The notes under the pieces are model-generated. The model saw only the letters and a list, made by a program, of their open reading frames with translations, did not search any database and was not told the DNA's origin. The position numbers and the translations under genes are program-made. From Zantedeschia hybrid cultivar (Eukaryota; Streptophyta; Magnoliopsida; Alismatales; Araceae), in contig JARZZO010000008.1 in assembly GCA_030544215.1 (NCBI GenBank), positions 32,217,614 to 32,281,613 on the forward strand: a DNA stretch of 64,000 nt. The letters are read 5' to 3'. Positions 55,436 to 64,000 of the stretch are shown piece after piece; position 1 is the first letter of the stretch, and each line of letters begins with the position of its first letter.

Positions 55436-57340
55436 CGTATCATAATGTACCTCCTCCTGCTGATTATAACCAACAGAGGAAGTCTCCAGGCCCGAAAAGG
55501 ACAGAATATCCAGTCCTTCCATAATCCTTATCAAATATCTTTAATGCTTTAATGGCAGCCAATGCCTTGGTTTTGTCAAAAGAAAAAACAGTTTGCTCCC
55601 AGAATGCCGACACTTCCAGGTATTGTTACTTCCATAGACAACCTGGACACACAATAGATGCCTGCTTCCAATTTCGAGATTATATCCATGATCTCAACGA
55701 ACAGGGAGGCATTGATTGAGAAGAAATGAGGAAATATGTATCCGCCTTGAAGGCGAGAAGGCCCCAACAACAACAACAACAACCCCAACAACAGCAACAA
55801 CCAAGAGCGCCGGCATAGGCGGTAGCACCCCCGAACATGGGTATAGTGCAGAACCCACTTCCGGAACACCAGCACCAGAATCAAATTGCCCCCATTTTAA
55901 TAAATAGCCAGTCTGAGGCTAATCGAGGGCAACAGTGGAAGATAGATGACTCTTCCTCTATTTATTCAATGGGTCACACTTCGAGCACCACTGAGTAACC
56001 ACCACGCCGCACCCTCCATGTACCTAAACCACAATCCGTTACCATCACACCAGTACCAACATCCGCATACCGTTTACCCACGCCCATTAACCCATCACCA
56101 CCGCCCGCTTTCCTTAAACCCATTACCCCCTACGCCACCACACCTCCATCAAACAACCTTCCGCAAGCTAATTACGCACCCCTCATGCCATCTAAACCCT
56201 TGCTCCACATACCATTCCCTACATCATCTACTACTACCACCACCTACCCAAATACCATACAACCATCCAAACCATTACTCTGCGTACCTTTCCCCACTTC
56301 AACTACGCCAACCACTTACCACGCCACTATCCAACCCTTTAAACCCCTCATTCGCACCATGCCATTATCAACTAACCCCACGCCATCACCCGTATACCAA
56401 CCATTCACACCATCTATGCCATCTACCAACCCCGCGGTGCTCAAGTTATCACCTACCCCTTCCACTAGTGAAGAACATGCACTTCGGAGTGGGAGGATCT
56501 TCAATAAGGTCTTTCCTCAATCTACAGTTAGAGACGGCCCATCACGGCCGCCAGAGGAAGCGCATAATGATGAGAGTGCACCATGCACTCAATATGACCT
56601 ACAGAAACAAATGGACAGAACACCGGCACGAATCTCTGTGCTCGAATTGATCAAGAGATCGAAGACCCATCAAGAAGCTCTGATGGAATACCTACAAAAA
56701 GTGATAGTCAACGAAGACGTGCCGGTGGAGAAGATCACCGCACTACTAGTTCCGCAGGGAGATCAACCCTCTATCTTATTTCATGCTTCGGAACTAGCAC
56801 CACTAGCAGCCAATAGTATGGCTCTGAGTATTACGGTCAATATCTGCAAAAAGGCCGTAGACACATGCCTAGTTGATACGGAGGCTTCAATTAATGTCCT
56901 ACCTCCGAAGACCCTTGAACTATGTGGTGTATCCAAGGAAAAATGGCTGCCTAGCCCCATTTCTGTTACAGCATATGATAACTCCACCCGTTCCCCTCTG
57001 GGAATGGTCTATTTAAAAGTAGAGTTAGGCCCTGTATGTCATGCCGAGATCGAATTTCACATCTTGGAAATCGATCCCTCCTTGAAGGCTATTTTGGGCC
57101 GTCCTTATATTAAAACCCTTGAGGCGATTCCCTCTACGAATCATCAGTGCCTCAAATTTCCCTATAAAGGACGAATCATTAAAGTTACGAGCATGTCAAT
57201 CCTTGCTGCTGCTCACTCCTTGAATATCAAGCCAACCCCTTCACCTGGACGACAACCTTTTCTGTCGGTATTATAGGTCTACCGTCCGGTGGCTGATCCT
57301 TTAAAGGCCACCACTCTCACTCCTTACCTACTCGATGCCA
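55436..57340 (+). pseudogene. pro: Nucleocapsid box and protease of element 3
   Basis: SRYCYFHRQPGHTIDACFQF near 55613-55675 is a C-x2-H-x4-H-x4-C type box. A long Pro/Thr-rich linker (about 55960-56470) follows. The retropepsin region has VDTCLVDTEASINVLPPKTL at about 56860-56920 and ILGRPYIKTLEAIPS near 57090. The catalytic triplet is Asp-Thr-Glu where Asp-Thr/Ser-Gly is required (third codon GAG at 56881-56883), so the protease would be inactive even without the stops. TAA/TGA/TAG codons interrupt the frame, the last at 57274-57276. Confidence 0.82.
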
Positions 57341-57380
57341 TAAAGCGGGGAAGTGCATGAGTACCCCTGGTTGGAAAATA

Positions 57381-58583
57381 ATGATGAAGGGTGGTTATCA
57401 GCCTGGAAAAGGCCTAGGCACGCAATTACAAGGCAGAACCATGCCCCTCAAGGACAATCGATGGATACCTGGAAATGGCCTGGGCTATCGGCCAAAGAAA
57501 GTGAGGCACGACATTATTTAGCAGGAAGAAAATGAAGACGGCCAAAAGGTATGGGAAACAATGTCTACACCATGCAAAGAAGGTCGGGACACCTTGACAT
57601 GGACCTTATACACACATTTCATCAAGGGGCCCGTGATCAGTCATGATAACACAGTGGTTATCACTTCCTATTTTGATATCCATGACATATATGGAAGAGA
57701 CCTGGCCAGACATTGTTCAGAATTGTTGACGTACCAATCCTTGGAGGCTCTGCAGCCAATGAAAAGGAGGAAGTTCCAAGATCCTGAGTGTGAATGGTAC
57801 CGATGGTTTGACTTAAGGGATCTGTACATTGCACTAAACAAACTATTTATTGATCCTTCAAAACCAAAGTGGCCGCCACAAATAGATGAGTTGATTGAAG
57901 GGTTTGGTGCCATTTTTGACAAAAGAATTATGTTGTCTGAGGAAACAGATGAAGGGGAGCCAGATGATCCCTATGAAGCTGGTTATACCACGGATCTTTT
58001 TTGGGGGGGGACTTATCCCTCTTACATTTTCACACTCCATACCTTATTCTGCACTCTGCTTCTGACCCCGACGTAGACGCGGGTCATTACTGAAGATATT
58101 CCACGGGCTCCGCCCATCATGATCACTCTGTCCCCACGGGAATTTATCCCTCAACCTCCTCTCGATCTAGAGAGGATTTATGATTTAATGTGGGACATGC
58201 TACTGTATGACCCCCCCAATCCTTTGACCTTGGTGCCACTTCCTCCATCTCATTCTCCTCCTATTCATCTCCATTCTTATTTTATGATTAATTCATTTTT
58301 TCTCCAAAAAAACGTCAATTTGGCAACAAATTTCTCACAGATCCTCGTTGAGGAAACTTCCGACTTGTCCAACTGTACCCCGTCACGCGGGTCATTCGGT
58401 CAATATTTTCTTCTAGATCTACTCTGCCCCTCCTCTCGGGAGGATTCTTTTGTATTTCCTCATGTAGACTATAATTTTCATCCTTCTTCATCCTCATTAG
58501 GTCAGAATAGGAAGTCTAGTGAAGTTAGGGAGTCTGGTGAAGTTAAAGAGTCTAGCAAAGTTAGGGAGTCTAGTTCTAAGTAG
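57381..58583 (+). pseudogene. G-patch and spacer region of element 3
   Basis: The G-patch reads MMKGGYQPGKGLG (57381-57419), then a second Gly-rich motif NGLGYRP near 57475. G-patches bind and activate DEAH helicases or nucleic acid (family knowledge); their role in retroelements is unproven. The spacer ECEWYRWFDLRDLYIAL (about 57785-57835) and an acidic-to-Ser-rich tail follow. Stops are at the end of the G-patch block (near 57520), 58074 and 58581. The frame differs from protease, so a shift lies at about 57340-57380. Confidence 0.72.
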
Positions 58584-60967
58584 GTTAGTCAAGTTAGAAA
58601 GTCTAAGAAATCTAAGGGTAAACAAATTCCAAATAGATACCTCCAGGATTTAGCATTTAAATTCCTTTCTTGCTCTATGATCCCTCAGCTGTTAGAGAAT
58701 CCTATTCAGATGCCAGAAGATTGTGTAGATGATGAGGCAGTCAATGATGGATATGGGGTGTATGAATTGATACACAAAAAAGACCCCATTGTTGAAGATG
58801 AGGAAGATGACGAAGACGCAGCTGAGGCATATGCCAGTGGAGTAAAAAGATTCGATGAACCCTCAGCTGCCGTAAAAGAGCCCACCAAAGAGATAAATCT
58901 AGGGACTGAAGATGAACCTAAGGTTGTCCTCGTTAGCAAAAATCTCTCTGAAATAGATGAGAAGGCAATGGTACAAGTTCTTAAGGATCATAAAGACACT
59001 TTCGCTTAGAGTTATGAGGATATGCCGGGGTTAGACTCATCACTAGTGGAACACAGGTTGACATTAAAGGATAGAGCTAGTCCGGTTAAACAGAAGTTAA
59101 GGCGATTCCACCCATAAATGGCTTTGAAGATGAAGGAAGAGGTCGATAAGTTACATAAAGTCAAATTCATTAGAGTTGTCCTCTATCCACAATGGGTGGC
59201 CAACATAGTCCCGATTATGAAGAAAGATGGGAAGGTCAGAATCTGTATTGACTTCCGAGATTTGAATCGGGCGTGTCCTAAGGATGATTTTCCACTGCCT
59301 CACATTGATGTACTCATCGATAACACATCTGGCTATAAAACTCTATCATTCATAGATAGATTCTCAGGATATAATCAGATCAAATTGGCAGAAGAAGATC
59401 AAGAAAAGACATTATTCACTACACCTTGGGGGACATATTGTTATGTCGTCATGCCCTTTGGATTAAAGAATGCTGGAGCCACTTATCAAAGGGCTATAAT
59501 GGCAATATTTCACGACATGATGTATATCAATCTAGAAGTGTATGTGGATGACTTGTTAGTGAAATCTAAGACTAAGGCTGAGCATGCCAAAGTTCTGGCA
59601 TGAGTATTAGAAAGATCAAAAGAATATCAATTGAGGATGAACCCTAAGAAATGTGTATTCAGGGTATCCTCAGATAAATTACTTAGATTCATTGTCAGTA
59701 AACGGAGAATTGAGATCGATCCCAACAAGGCAAACGCTATTAGAGAAATGCCACCTCCAAGAACTTGAAAGAGTTAAGAGGATTGATCAGAAGGTTGCAG
59801 TTTATTCGCCGATTTGTCTCCCAGCATTTACAAAGATATAAGCCGTTCTACGAGCTTACCAAGTCGGGAGTCAAATTCAATTGGGACGATAAGTGTCATG
59901 AGGCATTTGATGGATTGAAGAATTATTTGGCAAGTCCTCATGTTTTGAGACCACCATCTCCGGGCAAACCGTTGATACTATATATTTATGTCATGGATGA
60001 TGCGGTAAGGGCTATCCTAGCACAAGAGGATGAAGAAGGAAAGGAGAAGGCAGCTGACTAGCTCTTTAAACTCCTCAACCCCGCTGAACAGAGATACACA
60101 GCGATGGAGAAAATATGTGCAGCATTGGTCTGGGTGGTTCAGAAATTGAAGCATTACTTTCTAGCCCATGAAGTTCATCTCATCATTAGGATGAATTCGA
60201 TCAAGTTTCTCCTTAAGAAATCTGTCCTTACTGATAGGTTAGCACGATGGCAAAGCTTTATATCTCAATTTGATATCACTTACATTCAACAGAAAGCGAT
60301 CAAAGGCTATGTCATAGCAGAACATCTCGCTCATCATCCCCTTCCTCATTTTGATCCAGTCCGATCAGAGTTTCCAGATGAGGAACTAATGTCCATAGAC
60401 CAAATCAAAGATGATATGTGGACTCTACATTTTGACGAAGCTATGAATTCCCATGGAAAGGGGATCGTCATTGTTCTGTTATCACCTAAAGATGTCACCA
60501 TTCCACAAGTCTTTCAGCTTGACTTTCCAGTAACTAACAATATAGCTGAATATGAGGCACTCCTTATTGGCCTCGAGGCTGCTCATCTCCATAGTGCCAC
60601 CAAACTAAGAATTGTGGGTGATAGCCAATTGATTCTTCGCCAGGTGTTAACCAAATATCGAACTCTTGATCCCAAACTCAAGCCTTATCAAGAACTCACT
60701 TCTGTTTATGCAAAGCTTTTCACAAAATTGATCTTCATCCATGTTCCTCAGAATCAAAACATCTTAGCTGAGGCTCTAGCTTCACTTGCATCATTCCTCA
60801 ATTTCCAAATCAGCAGACAAACCGAATCAATCATTGTTTATAAGCATCTTTCACCCGCCATGAAAGACCTTTCATTTCTTAGAACTAAGGAGAAGTTGTT
60901 GAAGAAGGTCATAGATGGAAATATTGTGGAAAAGAGAGAGATTATGTTAATGGATCTATTAGAATAG
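58584..60967 (+). pseudogene. pol: Reverse transcriptase and dual RNase H of element 3
   Basis: The acidic EDEEDDEDAAEAYASGVKRF spacer (about 58795-58855) precedes RT. RT shows PQWVANIVP, RICIDFRDLNRACPKDDFPL, MPFGLKNAGATY and YVDD at 59541-59552. Stops are at 59007, 59115 and 59601. The last is TGA where the element 2 copy has an Arg codon, a CpG transition. A one-base frameshift near 59760 joins to the gypsy RNase H. The archaeal-type RNase H follows (LHFDEAMNS near 60430, where element 2 has FDGA; NNIAEYEALLIGL; IVGDSQLI). Confidence 0.9.
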
Positions 60968-62248
60968 ATGGATGATGAAAAGAAACCATGGTACTACGAA
61001 ATTGCCAAATATTGTGAAGATCAATCATATCCTGAGGAAGCCACAGCTGAGGAGAAAAGGGCTATCAGGAGAGTTGCTCAGAGATACACCCTAGTTGGGG
61101 GAGCACTATACAAAAGAGGTATTGATGGAGTTCTTATAAGATGTTTAGACAAAGATGAGCTTTGGAAGATCATGGAAAGAGCTCATGCTGGAGTGTGTAG
61201 TGGCCATGTTAATGGACAGATGCTAGCAAAGAAAATCCTTAAACAAAGATTTTATTGGTCAACCATGGAAGAAGATTGTGTAGGATATGTCCGTAGGTGT
61301 GCCAAGTGTCAACTTCACGCCGACAAGATCCATTCTCCTGCATCTTCACTTCATTTTGTTTCCTCCTCATGGCCTTTCTCCATGTGGGCTTTCGATGTCA
61401 TTGGATCCCTTGGCAATCCTGATTCTAACATTAAGCAGAAGTCCTTCATTCTCACGGCAACGGAATACTTCACCAAGTGGGCGGAAGCCTAAGCATACAC
61501 GGAAGTCAAAGCATCAACCGTCTGCAAAGTCATTATGAAGAACATCATCACAAGATTTGGAATTCCAAGCACCATCGTCACCGACAATAGACCGCAGTTC
61601 GTGTCACAAGAACTGAGCGACCTCTGCAACAGGTACAAAATTGCATTATATCATTCGTCTCCATCTTATCCGCAAGGCAATGACCAAGCAGAGGCAACTA
61701 ACAAAACTTTAATAAAAATTATCAAAAAGACGTGCAAGTCTGATAAATTCCCTAACTGGCCAGAAAAATTGATCGAGGCTCTATGGGCCTACCGAACTTC
61801 AATCCGCACGTCCACTGGGTAGACTCCTTATTCCTTAACATTTAGAATGGAGGCAGTAGTTCCATATGAGATCCTTATACCGTCATTGAGACTACAATTG
61901 AATAAGAAATTTTCTATTGATGAGCACCGCTCAGCACTCCTCGCTCAATTGGAACTCTTAGACGAGAAAAGATGGTCAGCTGTTAATCACGCAAGAGTTT
62001 ATCAGAATTGATTAGCACCTTTTTATCAAAATAAAGTCATCTAACGTAAGTTCAAAGTTGGTGAAATGGTCGTCAAAATAATCTTTGTAAAACCTGGTGG
62101 TCCGTGTTCTAAGCTCCAACCCAATTGGGAAGGATCATATGTCGTATCGCATGCTTTTCCTGGTAACGCTTACCATATAGTTAATGCAGAAGGACAAGAG
62201 TTAACTCACCCATGGAACGGTTTGTATCTTAAGAAATACTACCCTTAG
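60968..62248 (+). pseudogene. int: Integrase of element 3
   Basis: The HHCC zinc box is at about 61180-61315 (HAGVCSGHVNG ... CAKCQ). The core Asp residues are in WAFDVIGSL (near 61390) and IVTDNRPQF (near 61580), and Glu in QAEATN (near 61690). The C-terminus is LQPNWEGSYVV ... LTHPWNGLYLKKYYP and ends at 62246-62248. Stops are at 61490, 61820 and further ones to 62042. No chromodomain follows. Confidence 0.9.
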
Positions 62249-63587
62249 GTTAAAGAGTCGATCAGTATGGTGCAAAGACCAGTGGAATCAGAAAATTTTG
62301 AAACCCAAATTCCCTTATCAGTCTGGATAATTTAATTCAAACACATTACTACATATACTGACACATTTGATTCATGAGTAACAAAAGATGTAAAGTCCGA
62401 AAGAATACCGAAAGCTTGACTAAGGGTGTAAAGTGCAAATCATTCGTTTTAAAGCAAAATTCATTTTTACTCTCGGCCCACGATATCAGAACGAGGCTTA
62501 GAATAGACTACCAAGAATACCCGCCATCTTAGTATAAGGCCGTCATAAAAAAAAAGGGGGGGGAGATCCGTCCCATGAAAAGGAAAAGAAAAATCAAAAG
62601 GCAAAAGCTAAATGTCAAATCAAAAGGTCATTACACTACAAACGTTACATCAAGACCATGAAGTGCAATAAAAGGGAACGCAAGGTCGATAAATACTCCA
62701 AAAAGAAAATGATCGAATCCCAACAAATATTAGGGTAAGAAAAGAACATCTTTTTGGGTCTCCGAAACCTTCTCGTGGGCTTTCTAAACAATTTTTCCTT
62801 TCTTTCTGAAGAGGCGTTCTCCAAGCTTAAGGAACGACCTAGATTGACTAAATATCAAATCATCAAATGGGACCACGAATGGAAACACAAGTTCAAGTAC
62901 GATGGGTCTAAGTTAGATTATTGAAGAACAATTTGGGAATTAAGTTAATAGATGAATATGTTCTTTTGATCTGAGTACCATGCTGGTCTTTTAGTTTGCA
63001 CATTAATCCCAAAATCAAAAAAAATACATGTCTCAAAATCCAAAAAAAAATACATACTTCAAAATCCAAAAAAGTACATATTTCAAAAAAAAAAAAATAC
63101 ATATTTCAAAATCCAAAAAAAAAATACATATCTCAAAATCCAAAAATATATATATATATATGTTCCAAAACCTAAACAAAATGAATATTTCAAAAAAAAT
63201 CAAAAAAACTATATTTCAATTACCATCTGCTTGTAACATTTGGTATGCTTTATTCCTTTATTTTCAGCGAGCATCTGCATGCTTGTATGTTACATCTTAC
63301 TCTGTTATTTTCTTCAGTTCAATTATTATTTCCTTTGTTAATAAAGGCTATGCCCCTTGACCCTTCTACCAATGATAGGATTAAGTAGTCGGTTACTTAA
63401 CCGGACAAGGGGCTAAGCCTAAATAGATCCTTAACTTGTTGGTTAAAGTAATGTACAGGGTACAGGTATGAAAGCCAAGGAACTCACACAAATGAGATAC
63501 AAAGCTAAAGACACAAATTTCATATATATCAAAAGGTGCTTTGTACAAGATTCAAAAAAAGAAAAAAAAAAGTACATGATAAAGCCC
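62249..63587. other. 3' region of element 3 with AT-rich tandem repeats
   Basis: Non-coding. It is inverted homologous to about 39835-41198 of element 2. The part 63005-63220 consists of about eight units of 20-28 bp of the type ATTTCAAAATCCAAAAAAAATACAT, the counterpart of 40190-40450. Confidence 0.75.
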
Positions 63588-64000
63588 TCATGGCTGACTC
63601 TCTCCTGCACCCTCGTCAAACTGACTCTGGGCTTCATCCTGGGCATATGGCACTGGAGCTCTAGACGGCGGCAGTGGTGGGCCCATGGCACTCGGTCCTG
63701 CCTGGCCAAACGATATGGCAATGCTGGCCGTGAAAGCACTCGCCTGACCGTGATCGATAGCCCGCTGGCGGGCTCGCTGATATCTCTCCTCCACCATCCG
63801 GCGCTCATGCTCTACCACGTAGAGGCAACCCTGAAGACTCTCCAGCCGAAGGCGGTCACGATCCCCCTCCTCAATCAAGATCTCCAGGCGAACCTGGAGT
63901 CGTGCGAGATCCCCAGTAGAGAGACGGGACACCTGCGCCTCGAGCTCACGGACCCGAGCGGCGTCGATCTCAGCCCTCTGAAGGGCCTCCTGAAGCTCGG
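63588..64000 (-). CDS. Last exon of convergent PMD-type gene of element 3 (partial)
   Basis: On the minus strand the frame is open from the window edge to TGA at 63588-63590. It reads a coiled coil (ELQEALQRAEIDAARV, RVRELEAQVSRLSTGDLARL, LEILIEEGDRDRLRLESLQG, VEHERRMVEERYQRARQRA) and a Pro/Glu/Gln tail. The homologous exon of gene B in element 2 (about 39410-39829) has stops and frameshifts here, while this copy has none. The PMD part would lie beyond the window. It converges on integrase with about 1.3 kb between the two stops. Whether the whole gene is intact cannot be judged here. Confidence 0.65.
   Translation of the reverse strand, partial: ELQEALQRAEIDAARVRELEAQVSRLSTGDLARLQVRLEILIEEGDRDRLRLESLQGCLYVVEHERRMVEERYQRARQRAIDHGQASAFTASIAISFGQAGPSAMGPPLPPSRAPVPYAQDEAQSQFDEGAGESQP

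Larger units (their letters stand above)
51376..64000 (+). mobile_element. G-patch Tat-type gypsy element, plus strand, runs off the window (element 3)
   Basis: 5' LTR 51376-52677, a leader of about 1 kb, gag from 53726, protease, G-patch, RT, dual RNase H, integrase (stop at 62246-62248), an AT-rich tandem tract (63005-63220) and the last exon of the convergent PMD gene (63588 onward, minus strand). The 3' LTR and right target duplication lie outside. The left flank base string TACCC (51371-51375) is the expected target duplication to look for. It is the same family as element 2, in opposite orientation. Confidence 0.8.

Noticed and set aside
1..64000. tRNA, rRNA and organelle-derived segments
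   Set aside because: I looked for tRNA-like T-loop/acceptor patterns and rRNA landmarks and saw none beyond PBS sequences. A tRNAscan-SE/Infernal run would be needed to exclude weak ones.

Overview
This is a repeat-dominated stretch of a flowering-plant nuclear genome. The evidence is spliced genes with plant-type introns, Ty3/gypsy retrotransposons of the plant-only Tat clade (dual RNase H, G-patch, convergent extra genes), copia LTRs and small fold-back elements. A non-grass monocot is possible, but the sequence does not fix the species. Only one ordinary host gene is visible: an intact five-exon galactose mutarotase (aldose 1-epimerase) gene on the minus strand at 25.3-27.9 kb.

Layout. 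(1) 606-12203 is a complete minus-strand Tat element with two LTRs, a perfect 5-bp target duplication (GGTTA), PBS and PPT. Its gag-pol is in one open phase with no frameshift but 11 stops. A spliced gene lies on the opposite strand with its own TATA box, and a 73-bp tandem array sits between the two converging genes. It sits inside an older array of mini-hairpin repeats. (2) 12.2-16.5 kb looks like the 3' end of an older element: a minus-strand LTR followed by a decayed plus-strand plant-mobile-domain (PMD) gene. (3) 17.5-21.2 kb holds two copia LTRs in inverted orientation, with a truncated gypsy LTR between them. (4) 21.2-32 kb holds the mutarotase gene, two fold-back MITE-like elements, a (TA)n tract and a chromovirus-like LTR start. 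(5) 32.1-64 kb is a nest of G-patch-containing Tat elements. Element 2 (minus, from 32095) is broken at 45642 by element 4 (minus, LTR 45643-47307). Element 4's gag is in turn broken at 51375 by element 3 (plus, 51376 to past the window end). Elements 2 and 3 are the same family in opposite orientation, so their pol and PMD regions form a large inverted repeat.

Common plan. Each Tat-type element is built as LTR - gag - protease - (G-patch) - RT - RNase H - archaeal-type RNase H - integrase - AT/tandem repeats - convergent multi-exon gene on the opposite strand (PF04195-like or PMD plus coiled coil) - PPT - LTR. The LTR promoter regions of the different families carry unrelated arrays of short, often palindromic modules. 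Most coding damage looks like C-to-T / G-to-A transitions, as expected from deamination of methylated cytosines in silenced elements.
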